The notes under the pieces: model-generated
Told to the model about the DNA's origin: nothing
The model's database searches: none
The model's input: the letters and a program-made list of their open reading frames with translations, nothing else
Origin: Branchiostoma floridae
Taxonomy: Eukaryota; Chordata; Leptocardii; Amphioxiformes; Branchiostomatidae
Direction: 5' to 3'
Length of the DNA stretch: 49,655 nucleotides
Assembly: GCF_000003815.2 (NCBI RefSeq)
Contig: NC_049989.1
Coordinates: 13,348,262 to 13,397,916, forward strand
In this document: positions 20,070 to 31,348 of the stretch, in pieces
How positions within the stretch are numbered: position 1 is the stretch's first letter
How the letters are laid out: each line of letters starts with the position of its first letter
Translations under genes and position numbers: made by a program

Positions 20070-20201
20070 CGTAGGTACAACAAAGGGGCACTGGCCCAGG
20101 AACAAACCTGTCAAAATTAACGAATTTAGAATATTCAAAAAAGAATATCGTTCACATTTTCTGTGGTCAATCATGCATTTGTTTCCCCACATATGGCTCA
20201 G

Positions 20202-20249
20202 ACAAAGCTGGAAAGCCTGGAGAAAGACGGGGAGAGGCTCTTGTCTGAG
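20202..20249 (+). CDS. Gene B exon e12 (16 codons)
   Basis: Acceptor catatggctcag, donor gtaagacatgc. The peptide is TKLESLEKDGERLLSE. Confidence 0.7.
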
Positions 20250-20289
20250 GTAAGACATGCTTCCGTTTTCCTCCTTGTAGTTGTAGATG

Positions 20290-20489
20290 CCAAACTCGGC
20301 CTGGTAGACGAACTACCCCTTAACATCAGACTCCTGAATCTACTGTCTCTATGAATGCCTGTAAAAAGCTGTTCTAGTATATTATCACTCCCAACTCGTC
20401 CTGGTAGACGCTCTACCACTTAACATCAGACTCCTGAAACTACTGTGACAGTCTCTATTGATACCTTTAAAAGCTGTCCTAGTTTATTA
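20290..20489. repeat. Two tandem 100-bp units in the e12-e13 intron
   Basis: The word ctggtagacg recurs at 20301 and 20401, and the following taccncttaacatcagactcc is repeated. It is followed (20,560-20,700) by degenerate ATT/GTT low-complexity sequence. Confidence 0.8.
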
Positions 20490-20902
20490 TCACTTCCTTA
20501 CCACCAACATTCGACCCACTGTAAATGCACGAACTGCACAATTCTTTTTAATATTCCATTCAGATATTTCATTTCACTATCATTTCTATGGTGTATTATC
20601 AAATTGCCGTTTCTGTTACCGATGATATTTGTTGTTATAATCATTGTTGTTAATATCATCATTGTTACCATTATCATTCTTATCGTTGTTATTGTTTGTT
20701 AGCAACGACATATCATTTTTTTTAAGTAGTAGATGCTTGTATCAATAGTTGTTAATTTCAATGTTTAACCGGTTGTAAATGTTGTGACGTAACAAACAAA
20801 ATCAACACATCGTGACCAAAAACACGGACGATGTAAACTGTTAACGTGTCGTCCAATCTTTTAGTTAGTCAGACGTCTTTTTCATAATTGGTTTTCCGGC
20901 AG

Positions 20903-20962
20903 CTCAACTCCATGAAGACTACGCTCCTGAAGTCATGGGTGGACCGCAATAATGAAACGAAG
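20903..20962 (+). CDS. Gene B exon e13 (20 codons)
   Basis: Acceptor ttccggcag, donor gtcagtgtcaatgtttga. The peptide starts LNSMKTTLLKSWVDRNN. Confidence 0.7.
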
Positions 20963-21143
20963 GTCAGTGTCAATGTTTGATTTGGTTTTTCTTGTCCGGC
21001 CTTTCCCCATAGTTACATACAGCCTCTTTTCTCACATTTTCATTCATTTTCATTTTGTACATAGTGACTATCTGCCATGTGCAGGACCTTCTTTGGACTG
21101 TAAATGTTCAATGTTTAAAATTTGACCTCTCCACTTTGCGTAG

Positions 21144-21194
21144 ATAATGGAGGACCGGCTGTATTCGGTGAAGGCCGAAAGGGAAATCTTTAAG
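21144..21194 (+). CDS. Gene B exon e14 (17 codons), GC donor
   Basis: Acceptor tttgcgtag, donor gcaagtagcc. The peptide is IMEDRLYSVKAEREIFK. The frame continues openly to a stop at 21392. The extension matches the second A copy along its length, and both end YSFI. Confidence 0.72.
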
Positions 21195-21509
21195 GCAAGT
21201 AGCCACCACTTCAGTCTACAACATTGGAACAGAGCCAAACCAGATGTAAACAAGCACTATTGCACACTGACCAAACCACCGACCTACTTTACAAGTTCAA
21301 ATGTTAAAGCCAAACATTTTAAGCTCACTGTAGTGTTTGTAAATTTTTTTTGTAATTCTTTCAAATCTGAGGACATCTATTCTTTTATTTAATAATTTCC
21401 AAGCCATCTTCATGCTGACAAGGTAATACCTGTCGAGACAATGTACATTTTATCTCATTAAGATGTCACGTCACGGTGGTGGTCTGATCACACATGGTCT
21501 ACATTCTAG

Positions 21510-21581
21510 GTACTGGCCACTGCAAAGAGGAATAAAGAAGACGAGGAAGAGCAGATCACTTCAAATGAACACATGGAAAGG
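21510..21581 (+). CDS. Gene B exon e15 (24 codons)
   Basis: Acceptor acattctag, donor gtaaca. It begins VLATAKRNKEDEEEQ and ends NEHMER. Confidence 0.72.
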
Positions 21582-21826
21582 GTAACAGTGATTTTTCATC
21601 TTATGAAACTAATATCTGTTTGAAGTAGATAATTAACGGAATGTATACATTAAGCTTTATTTAGGAAGACGAAAATCAACATCAAATAAAAATCAAGAAG
21701 CATCTTTGCATGTAGATACAGCGTTTGGTTTGTAACTGTAGTTTATGTCCTGTCAATCAATATTGAAAAAGTCGTGACAATTCATATCCTTAGTTTGATA
21801 TGTGTATTATGTGTTTGTATATACAG

Positions 21827-21943
21827 TCAAGACATCATCACCAAGAACAGGCTAGGTACATGGGCCAAGCCTGGCAAGAGGCGACAAGCGGTCCCTGTTA
21901 CTTCTACACTCCTGACCGGAATCATCATCACCATCCGGGCTAA
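21827..21943 (+). CDS. Gene B terminal exon e16 (38 codons + stop)
   Basis: Acceptor tgtatatacag, phase 0, stop TAA at 21941-21943. It begins SRHHHQEQARYMGQAW and ends in four His, then PG. It is not coiled coil. It has Cys, Tyr and aromatic residues and two His clusters. The matching exon of A is lost in the gap at 11559. Confidence 0.68.
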   Translation, partial: SRHHHQEQARYMGQAWQEATSGPCYFYTPDRNHHHHPG

Positions 21944-23275
21944 AATGTGTACATAACATTAGCTTCTATTATTGAAATATTTTTTACTTGATTGTCGCGG
22001 TAGTTTTACTGTAGTTCTACATTTCGTAATGACGTCACCGAATACTGTTGTCCGTGCCTAACCACTATCTCATAGTAAAATAATTTCTACCGTCCATCAA
22101 AATTAGTTCATTGCATAGAAGTGGTCACCTTGTCCTGCATTGTATGAATCCGTTAAAATAATTGGAGTTAGGAAGACAATGTTTCTCTTGTTTTCAAGAG
22201 CGTCTTGGATATAAGTCTTGCTATAACAGACACCTAAGGAAATACAGGGAGATATTCAGAGTTCAAGTTTGTCAGTGTCAAAATTTACATTTGTCTAAAC
22301 ACATGTTCTCAGAAGGTAGTGTTTGAAGTTTGCAGAACAATATTGTAGCACAAAAACACATGGTGCAATGATCTCGCTGTGGACAAACCATTATAGATAC
22401 CTACAAAGGCATTATTTACATCACAGTTTCGAATTCTGCCTTTCGTGAATTAGTAGCCTTGTTGGTACATTAAATCTGTTTCAGATCTGTAGATTTAAAG
22501 AATGTAATGTATACGGCTCTAAGCCATTCGTTGGTATGAAGGTATATGTTCCGTAACAACGATTGTCGATGTAATATCATGCTGTTTCAAGGGTCAGAAA
22601 ATAAACTCTATTGTCGGTTTTGACTTTCTTCAAGTGTGATATCAGTTGAACACGCAGTACAACTAGTTACGTGTATGTTGCGTTATCTTACTAATAGGCA
22701 ACTTTGCTGAAATCTAATGCGTAATAGATATTGCATCATGGGTGAATCAAATCTAGTTACATTTTACTTATATCAAAGATTCATCGCAACTACTTTATTC
22801 ATGAATTTCAACTGTTTAATGGACTAATGAATTCAACATACTTTAAATGACTATAGGCCGTTCCACTGCCATGGGAGTATCTTTACCTTAGCAACGGTTA
22901 CCATAGAAACACGCTAGTCACTCTCAAAGATAAGAAAATAAAGCCTCTCCGGCTGATGGTGACTTTCACTTGGTTTTAAGTATTACTGAAGTTAAGCTTC
23001 TTTGTTTTCAATTCGGTGCATAATTGCCTCATTTGCATAAATTTGCATTAAGAGCCCTAGACGTCCCGCCTGGACCTATGGAGAAGGCCCTGCAGGCCTG
23101 TTACGGTTAATGTTTGGATAATCGGCGCCTCATGGTTCTTTATCTCTGTCTGCTCAATTGGAAAGGGTAAAGGGCAAATGACGCATCACTTTCAACGTGA
23201 AAGCGGAAGTGAGCCGTTTCATCAGTTTCCCACCCAAACACGCAGCGTCTTAAAAAAAGGTACTACCCATTAAGT
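21944..23275. other. Gene B 3' UTR and B-D intergenic region
   Basis: No exon seen. A consensus CRE word TGACGTCA lies at 22030-22037, and a B poly(A) signal fits at 22600. Paired octamer-like words (catttgcataaatttgcatt) sit near 23,030. Confidence 0.5.
22600..22605 (+). terminator. Poly(A) signal candidate, gene B
   Basis: AATAAA about 660 bases after the gene B stop. It is the first consensus hexamer I see downstream. Confidence 0.45.
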
Positions 23276-23283
23276 TATATAAA
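23276..23283 (+). promoter_or_regulatory. TATA-like box, gene D
   Basis: TATATAAA about 205 bases before the gene D start codon. Upstream ATGs lie between it and the ATG, so the assignment is weak. Confidence 0.3.
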
Positions 23284-23486
23284 TTTTTCTATAGTATTTG
23301 ATGTCATTTTACAGCAGATTATGAGTAATGTGAACTCAAACCTGAACACTTGAAACTGTCACGGACGAATGGTGGTGTGCATCGTCAACAGCGATCTGCG
23401 GCTTTTCTGTGAGGCTGTGTACGTTTGTGAGTCCTGCCTATTTCTAAGGTAATGACGAGGTTTCTGTCAGTGCATAACTGTCTATA

Positions 23487-24185
23487 ATGTTGCGAGTCTG
23501 TAAGAAACTTCGCGAAGTGGACGCCAAGAGTAAGAGACTCGGACTGGTGAGTACGGAGACAGATTACCTCCGTGCCCTGCAGGACGCCATGGCGAACATG
23601 GACAGGTGTGTGGAGGTGGAGGTGCTCAAATCTCTGGGTGACGTGAACTTGGAAAAGGGGAGATTCGAAAAGAGCCTGGAGAAGTTTGACAGGGCCATGG
23701 TACTGTACAGGACAGCACTGATACGGTGTGAGGACGCAGAAGTGGGAGAAAGTCTCGACTATCGTTACCACTATGCAGAGAAATTAAAGCTAGGAAAGCG
23801 ATCAACGGGTTCGAGTAGTTATAACCCCCTTACTAACGAGAAGAAAATGTATTCGCTCACCAAAGTATCGGAGAAGTCCCTACAACTGGACCGAAGATTG
23901 AAAGGTAGAGACAACAGAGGTTCTGTGCTGATTGAATATACCAAGTTAGTGATAGAAGGAATCGTAAACGGTGACACTATGTTAGAGACGGAAGCGATCA
24001 AGAGTCTGGGTGACGTGTATCTGAAAAGAGGAACAGAAACTCAAAACACAACAAATCTGACCAAGGCCACTGCTCTGTACAACACTGCACTAGAACGATG
24101 TATTGGGTTTCAAGGCAAAGCGACACTCATTCACCACTTACTCTACACGGCAAGAATCAGGCAAGAATGTACCAGAATTCAGGAG
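23487..24185 (+). CDS. Gene D exon 1: helical-repeat N-terminus
   Basis: 233 codons from ATG to donor GAG|gtacgc (phase 0). It contains two copies of a TPR-like module: SLGDVNLEKGRFEKSLEKF...MVLYRTALIRC and SLGDVYLKRGTETQN...ALYNTALERC. No signal peptide. The start has a weak Kozak context (ctataATGt), so a more upstream non-coding exon is possible. The donor is strong. GC content is clearly higher than in the intron that follows. Confidence 0.75.
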
Positions 24186-24589
24186 GTACGCTTTTCTTTT
24201 GTTATGTTTTGAGGTTTAAAGTAGCTAAATGTGCCACTATGTGGGCTGTGGGCTTGTTTCCAATGTGCCTGTATGTGATAAAATAGATTGAGGAAATTCA
24301 ATGTTGTTCAAACAGTGAAGACGATTGCTTCTTTCAGAAGATCTTGAGTTATATATGTAAACTACGAGGTACAGCAACGTTTGTGTGGTTCTATCATGCA
24401 ATTATAGTTAAAGACGTCTAGCCACGTAACCGCAAGTACTAATATTTGTCGTGTATTAGGCTCTGAGCAGTGACATTTTGTTATCATTATTATGAATCCC
24501 ATTTGAACCATACTAAGATATGCAATTTGTGTTTCATTCCCTCCATGAAAAATTGAGGTATAGTTTTTGGTGTGTCTGTCTGTCTGTAT

Positions 24590-25050
24590 GTCCGGATATT
24601 TGTGGTCAGCATAACTTTAGAACCTCTAGATGGATTGTTATGCTATTTGGTATGTGGGTAGGTGTTAAGAACACAAAGGTCAAGGTCGATTTTGGGCCCC
24701 TGGTGTGTGACCTTGGTACTGCAGGTGAACTTTTTTTTTTGGTGATTTTGACCTGAACATGCTATGGTTTTAATTTTTTGATGGCAGATAGCTTGTGATG
24801 TAAGGAAGAAAGTATATAGGTTTGGGCCCCCAATGGTTTGCTCTGGAACTGCAGGGGCAATATTATCAAAATCTTCCATGGAGCATAACGGAACATAGGA
24901 ACGATGGATTTCCATGATATTTAGCATGTAGGTATGTTTAGCAGGGATGTACATAATTAAGCGCAAATTATGCAAATGTGGATTTAATTTGCATACTTAA
25001 TGAGGAAATCTATATTTCCAGTATTTGCCATTATAGGGCTTAGTGTGTAG
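24590..25050. repeat. Dispersed repeat of unknown class
   Basis: Contains 'ctttagaacctctagatgg', 'tgctatttggtatgtgggt' and 'tctggaactgcaggggcaa'. Related fragments are at 13,670-13,800, 42,962-43,090 and 5,510-5,840. No ORF and no clear termini. Confidence 0.5.
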
Positions 25051-26515
25051 GTCCTGGCCCTGTAAAGGACGTATAAATCCTGTTGTCCATACCTAGCAGA
25101 ACTTTTTCTGTGAAGTTTAATAGATAAATAAATAAATAAATACATATCCTAGTAACATTTGTAGTTTGTTACAGGTGGAAGATTAGCGGATACTAATTAA
25201 TGCAAATTAGTCCCTAATTTGCGTGATTAATTTGAAAGTGTCATAATTAATAGTACATGTAGTAAAAAATTGGACTGTCAACATTGTGACCTGTGTAAGT
25301 TATTTAAAGGTATTTAACCAAGCATACATTATGCAGATGCAAGTTATTTGCATAATCAGAATATTTCATGGAGGTATGGGGTATCCGAATTCTTGTTTAA
25401 CATGCATGTGTTGAAGCTGTAGAAAGCCTTCACTTTTTTTTATACAAGGACAAATTTTGACGCTAAGATAACCACTGGATTCTGTCCTTCTGTATGTTGG
25501 TATTGAAGAATCAAAATCACAGAGCACAACAACGGGGTCATGTGCAACGGGACTTTCCAATGACGTCACCCGACACGGATGCCATATTAGTTGACGCAAA
25601 GAGTCAACCGTCTACTAGTAGGTAAGCACATGATTGGAAATTATGTCAGAATTGGTGCTGGACAAGAAGAAATAGATGCAAATTTTCGATAGACCGTTAC
25701 AATAGTTTAGATGAATATTGACAAACAATGAAACTTGTTTAAGAAGACCACCAATGTAAAGTGGTCGTTTTAGACACGTGGTCTTCTTATGCAAAGAAAG
25801 AAAAATTGCCAAAATAGGACAGACACAATGATTTCAAAGTTAATGGTCTTTAAAATAGTTTAATTCCACGAACCTGTACATGTCCTTTAAACTATTGACA
25901 AGCGTGTATTCATGCATGGTTAAGATGCATATAGTATTGTTATACCAACTGAAGTAAATTGAAACGTTTCCAAAATTTAGAGCTTTTCTTTCCAATTTTC
26001 ATAGCTTATCGGCAGCACGACAGAAAAATGAATGGTTCATTTCAACGATGTTACCCAAGAAAATAATGTGTGTGAGTTTTTTTCCACTTCTGGTGCGGGT
26101 CTTAAAGTCTCAACAATGCCTAGAAGGCGAAAATTTGCCGAGAAAAACAAGTTTAAACCCACCGACGCTTCTAAACATGACTCATCATGTTGACAAATGG
26201 ACGCTTCACTAGAAGCAAGGGTGAGCAGTTTCTCAAAAAGACACACAGACACCTTTTATTCTGTAACAAAATGTGTTATAAAGTCATAAAGATATTTCAT
26301 ATCTGTTACGTTTACTCCAAACAAGCTCTGTGAGAATAAATTTTCATTTTGTAAGGTTTAATGTAGAGTACAATAACAACGCACGCAACATTTCTACCTA
26401 CACTCCAGTGGACTTTCCCAATGACACCGTTTGACCTCTTGGGCGCCATGTTTAATTTTTCGCTCGGCGCGATAAGGTCTCAGAACACAGTTTTTCGCCT
26501 ATGGGGATTTACGTG

Positions 26516-26722
26516 GTTTGACTTTTTCTTCTACAAGGAGCTTGCCAGACCACATTCTACCGTTCTGAGTGATTGGGGTTGGGGGGTTGTCTTTTTTAGG
26601 GCGGAAAGGGGGGGGGGGGGTCGAGCGGGCTTTAGACCGCACTAAGTCCTATACTTAAGCATAGGGAGCGGTCTTGGCGGCCGTTGCCATGGTAACCGAA
26701 AATGTTACAGTTCAAGTCAGCC
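26516..26722 (+). repeat. Direct repeat copy 1 with G-tract and X-box
   Basis: Matches 27,004-27,226. It includes tttttcttctacaaggagc, a run of about twelve G, the hairpin-like agtcctatacttaagcatagg, and GTTGCCATGGTAAC at 26683-26696, which fits an RFX X-box. This copy lacks 16 bp present in copy 2. Confidence 0.85.
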
Positions 26723-27003
26723 GAGGTCAATTCCTAACATATCGGTCGAATTTAATGTGCTTGTCCGTCCCTGGGGAATTCACGATGTGGATGAAACCAA
26801 CTTGACATTGGATTTCTTTACATTCATACAATAAAACTAGTCAAGATATAAACCTGTACTAAGTTTTAGAACAGAAATCCAAATGGTTCCTGAGATATGC
26901 CCAACTTTGCACTTCGGCGCCTAGCACAGGTGACGGCCCTGTACAAGGACTATCTGTGGGGCCGCTAATTGGTCTCATTATCTCAACAAATTTAATATTC
27001 TGG

Positions 27004-27226
27004 TTGACTTTTTCTTCTACAAGGAGCTTGCCAGACCACATTCTACCGTTCTGAGTGATTGGGGTTGAGGATTTGTCTTTTTTAGGGCGGAAAAGGGGGG
27101 GGGAGGGGTCGAGCGGGCTTTAGACCGCACTAAGTCCTATACTTAAGCATAGGGAGCGGTCTTGGCGGCCGTTGCCATGGTAACGGCGGGTCAGACGGTA
27201 CCGAAAATGTTACAGTTCAAGTCAGC
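27004..27226 (+). repeat. Direct repeat copy 2
   Basis: As copy 1, with X-box-like word at 27171-27184 and a 16-bp extra segment (ggcgggtcagacggta) after it. The G-run is interrupted by one A. Confidence 0.85.
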
Positions 27227-27445
27227 CAAAACACAAGCCAATTTTAGCGATATTTCTCGCGAGTTATCATCAAATATCGACAGTCGCTACAGTCTTGAAA
27301 ATGACGCAGTCGTCTGCGGCATGTTTTGGTCGCCAAAACACAAGCCGATTTTAGCGGATTTCCCGCCAGATATCATCAAAAATCGAGGCCACTACACACT
27401 TGAAAATGAAGCGGTCGTCTTCGGCAACATTTCGGTCGCGGGCGG
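27225..27445 (+). repeat. Two-unit tandem repeat (about 110 bp)
   Basis: Units start gccaaaacacaagcc and end in cttgaaaatga...gtcgtc. The plus frame is open (27162-27506) and the units are similar at protein level, but no splice signals or homology support a gene. Confidence 0.6.
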
Positions 27446-27922
27446 ACCGGATTTGGCGTGGTCGCGGTCACAGAAGACAGGTGGTCGCTTTGGCCACGTT
27501 GCTTAATGCTTGTGTCTATGGGGGAAAATCGGGACCGGCCAAATGCGGTTGTCATAGGCCGATGGTCGTCTTACGGACGTGGTCGCTTACACAAGTTTCA
27601 CTGTAGTTTCATTGTAAGTCAGACACCAATTTCTTTCTTGGATTCGTGTTATATATCCATTATATATTCCACAATTCCATTTCCTGAAAGTAACACTTTT
27701 TTTAACATGCACTTCAAATTAATCTGGCCAGGAAAACCACCGTTTTACGTATACTTTGGATGTAATTAAGACGTTGAGGTGAATCTTGATATATCAATAG
27801 TATCTATGGCCCAGTACTGTCAATGGTAAACCTCAAATGGTGTTACACACTTTGGGTACCTACTGGCTGCAAAATACACCCGATATTATTATATAGAACA
27901 TGTAACATTTTCACCACTTCAG

Positions 27923-28023
27923 GTCCTACGAGGAGTACCTGATTACAGGAGACCGCGCACTGGCTGATGGGAAGCTTGGCGTGGCGGAACAGAACTTTGC
28001 GTCTGCTCTGAAACTGATTCATG
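27923..28023 (+). CDS. Gene D exon 2
   Basis: Acceptor ttttcaccacttcag at 27922 is the best by sequence. Its phase does not fit the exon 1 donor, while the weaker AG at 27932 does (start 27933, phase 0). The peptide EEYLITGDRALADGKLGVAE continues as a TPR-like helix pair. Donor CATG|gtacat in phase 1 fits exon 3 exactly. Confidence 0.65.
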
Positions 28024-28319
28024 GTACATCATTTTATCCCCTTTGATTATGTCAATGAAAAAGAAAAATTTTCAACTTCAGGAAATTGATAAAGGCATCC
28101 TTGACAAAATGTGATAACTCTTCGAATCAGAAAACTCATGTCGAAGGAATTTCATTATTAGAATCTTCATTCACCAAACAAGTCATATCAAAAGCTATCT
28201 CTACTTTATAAAATTGCTACTAGAAATTTAGAAAATCCATCCTCATTCGACATTTCTTTATAGCTATTACATTAGTTGCATGATTCTGACAAACTAATGC
28301 ATATCCAATGTACATACAG

Positions 28320-31300
28320 TTCCTAACCAACCCGATTGGTGTAAGGAGGCCGAATGTCTATGCAGACTGGGTGACGTCTACGTCCAGCGAGGCAAAACAA
28401 CTAAAGAAGGTAGGAAATTCACACAGGCAGCAGCTCTGTATAACGCAGCCATGGCCAGAAGAGGCGAGAATAAGCACGACATGATGAGACGCCTGCAAGA
28501 TATAGAGCATTGGTTTCTCCAGTACACGGCTAATGTGGACACCAGCTGCAGACCAATACCCGCTGATTTGGCCACACGTCATAGAATCAAGTTAGACGAC
28601 ATGCGCATGCGTACTAAGACACAACTAGACGCCATTGATCAGCAACATAACCCGTACCAATACGAAGAAGATGATCCAGTCATGATAACAGTCGAGGCTG
28701 AGAGAGCTGAAGCTGTGAAGGCTTTATCTAAGAACATCGCCCAGGATAGACAGAAATTCATCCAATACCTCGTTGATGAATGCATTGCCACACTCGGTCC
28801 ACCTCCATGTAAGTACGCTTTCATTGGGTTAGGCTCACAGGCAACAGAACTGGTCACACCCTACTCTGACCTGGAGTTCGCCATTCTGATTGAGGACGGG
28901 AAAGACAATGACGACACAAGGAGTTACTTCATCAACCTCACACACTACCTGCACTTGAAAGTCATCAACCTCGGAGAGACCATCCTCCCAGCCATGGCTA
29001 TCCCGTCACTGAACGATTTTCAATCCGACGACCCGAGGAAAGCCTGGTTCTTCGACTCTGTCACACCTCGTGGATTTGCCTTCGACGGCTTCATGCCTTG
29101 GGCCAGTAAGACTCCATTTGGTAGATATCAGACGAAGACCAAACCTCCCATTAGCCTTATCCAAACCCCAGCCGGAATGGCAAAGTTTCAGCGGCTAGAA
29201 GTTTCCATAGCAGAAGGGTACCACCTGTCCGACATCCTCAGGCGCTGTACTTTCCTAACTGGGGAAGAAACTCTAGTGGACGAGTATATGAGAAAACTAA
29301 ACGAAATCACGACGGATGATCTACTGTCACATTTCCAATCCCGTCTGTCTGCTATGCAAACCTTGCTGGAGAACAGAGAGCAGTTTTCCACCTTCGAGCC
29401 TACCGGCCAACTGTTAAATGTCAAGAAAGACATCTATCGTTTTCCAGGCATAGCCTTAGAGGTAATAGCTCTCTGCTGTCAGATCAGTTTTGCCAGCACG
29501 TGGGATGTTATAGATAAATTAAAGAATATGGAAAGGTTCACTGAAATGAATGCCACCCACCTTACGGTACTGACTAGCATCTCGGCCGAGCTCCGGTTGA
29601 GAACATACATGGCCAACGGGGGGCAGAGAGACAACATGTCCCCTCTTGTCGAAATGGAATTCCAGCAAAAGATGCAAAAAGTGCCTGACACTACACTGAG
29701 GTCGGTATTCCACATCCAAGACACAAATGTTCTGTTTCGATACTACTGCAGAGCGATTCCTTTGAAGAAATGTATACTAGACATAGTTAAGGACAATTTG
29801 GAACTCCGACCAAAAAGGGTATTAAAAAGGACAATCATCGATACCTCCCATGAATGTAAAGGTCGAATAGCGGGAAAGTTGTGTCTGTTTGATCGGTCAA
29901 TACGTCATTTGGAAGCAGCATTAACAGATGCCGGTAGCGATAACATCAAACGTTCAGAAATACTAAAGGAATTGGGAACCCTTTCGTACTCCTTTGGCGA
30001 TGTTACCAAAGGAATTAGACTTTTGGAAGAGTCACTTAGTGCATCTAAAAGTACCTATGGAGACTACACGGCACATCCAGTCATTGCAGCGTCCCTGAAC
30101 AACCTGGGATCAGCATGGACTGAACTCGGTGATCATAAGAAAGCAATTAGCTACCACGAACGGTCTCTGTCGATGACGAAAGCTATCTTTGGAGACAAAG
30201 AACATCCGGACATTGCCATGTCACTTCTCAACCTGGGAGTTTCTTGGAGTAAACTCGGTGATCATAAGAAAGCAATCAGCTATTACGAACAGTCACTAAC
30301 GATACTGAAAACTGCATGTGGAGACAAAACGACACATCTGGGCATTGCTAAGGCAATAGGCAACCTGGGATCATCTTGGCGTAAACTCGGCGATCCCAAG
30401 AAAGCAATCAAGTACTTCGAAGAGGCGCTAACGAGGAAGAAAACTATCTATGGAGACAACACGGCACATCGGGACATTTCCACGTCACTAAACAACCTGG
30501 GATCATGTTGGGCTAACCTCGGTGACTATAAAAAAGCCATAAGCTATTTCGAACACGCAATATCTATGCTGAGAACTATCTACAGAGACAACACGCCGCA
30601 TCCGGACATTGCCACGTCACTATATAACTTGGGTACATCTTGGAAGTATCTCGGCGATCACAAAAAAGCAATTGACAACTTCCAACAATCAATATCCATG
30701 CTGAGAACTATCTATGGAGACAACATGGCACATGCTTACATTGCCGAGTCACTTAGCAACTTAGGTTGTTCTTGGAGTCAACTCGGCGATCAGAAGAAAG
30801 CAATCAGCTACTACGAACAATCACTAACGATGATGAAAACTATCTATGGAGTCAACACGGCACATCCGGACATCAAAAACTTATTTCGCAACCTTGGGTT
30901 GTCTTGGAGTATTCTCGGCAATCATAGGAAAGCAATCAGCTACTACGAACAGTCACTAACTATGATGAAAACTCTCTATGGAGTCAACACGGCACATCCG
31001 TTCATTGCTGCTTCACTTAACTTAATGGGTTTGTCTTGGAGCAATCTCTGCGATCACAAGAAAGCAATCAGATACTACGAACAGTCACTAACAATGAGTA
31101 AAACTATTCATGGAGCCAACACCGCTCAACCTGACATTGTCTGGTCTCTTCGTAATCTGGGGTTAGCTTGGAGTAAACTCGGCGATTACAAGAAAGCAAT
31201 CAGCTACTGTGAACAGGCAATGAAAATGTGCCAAACTATGGAAACTGTCTATGGCGACAAAGCGACACATCCAGATATTTCCAGGACACTTCACAGCCTG

Positions 31301-31348
31301 CAGTTAGCATGGACCAAAATTAGAGATCATAAGAGTGCGATGGAGTAG
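28320..31348 (+). CDS. Gene D exon 3: nucleotidyltransferase domain and TPR array
   Basis: Acceptor tgtacatacag, enters with two bases, stop TAG at 31346-31348. The true exon starts 131 bases before the first internal ATG. The first 50 residues hold the third LGDVYVQRG...ALYNAAMAR module. At about 28,829-28,876 the segment FIGLGSQATELVTPYSDLEF has the hG[GS]-x9-13-Dh[DE]h pattern of nucleotidyltransferases, with GS at 28832-28837 and D, E at 28868-28876. A conserved-looking stretch (FDGFMPWASKTPFGRY) follows. From about 29,950 come TPRs of 43-44 residues with consensus GDHKKAISYYEQSL and SLxNLGxSW, ten full and one partial. Neighbouring repeats are very alike, so the array seems recently homogenised. 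Catalytic activity is unproven. Confidence 0.82.
28829..28876 (+). other. Nucleotidyltransferase signature in gene D
   Basis: Gly-Ser followed after ten residues by Asp-Leu-Glu. In the family the Ser contacts the triphosphate and the two acids bind metal. Both acids are present, so the site may be active. A third catalytic acid was not assigned. Confidence 0.65.

Larger units (their letters stand above)
11991..21943 (+). other. Gene B: coiled-coil multi-exon gene, nearly complete
   Basis: Sixteen exons from e2 (11991) to the terminal exon (stop at 21943) can be chained with consistent phases. They total 1,295 nt, about 430 residues, plus an estimated 22 from the missing e1. The predicted protein is mostly charged helices with a His-rich tail. 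No enzyme motif, signal peptide or membrane helix is visible. A scaffold or oligomerising role is the most that can be inferred. A poly(A) signal fits at 22,600. Confidence 0.75.
24186..27922. other. Gene D intron 1 (3.7 kb), repeat-rich
   Basis: No exon recognised. It holds a diverged dispersed repeat (24,590-25,050), three more stretches with ATTTGCAT/ATGCAAAT words (to 25,360), a 200-bp direct repeat pair (26,516 and 27,004) and a two-unit tandem repeat (27,225-27,445). Phase mismatch between exon 1 and the best exon 2 acceptor leaves room for one unseen small exon. Confidence 0.5.
23487..31348 (+). other. Gene D: nucleotidyltransferase-TPR protein
   Basis: Three exons (23487-24185, about 27923-28023, 28320-31348) encode about 1,275 residues. 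Order: helical repeats, a nucleotidyltransferase-fold domain with GS...DxE signature, a helical linker, then ten kinesin-light-chain-type TPRs plus a partial one. The N-terminal part repeats a module of the form LGDVYLxRG...ALYNxALxR three times (in exon 1 twice, at the start of exon 3 once). Similar nucleotidyltransferase-like (DUF294/GlnD N-terminal type) plus TPR proteins are, to my knowledge, annotated in invertebrate genomes without known function. Substrate unknown. TPRs suggest peptide or protein binding. Confidence 0.75.

Noticed and set aside
314-21943. A and B as one continuous gene
   Set aside because: e15 ends in phase 0 while e2 of B needs one preceding base. B has a terminal exon and C has its own start codon, so separate genes with missing ends in the gap are simpler.
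27162-27506. 114-codon ORF in gene D intron 1 as a gene
   Set aside because: It lies in repeated DNA, its frame spans the direct repeat, and it has no splice signals or recognised domain.
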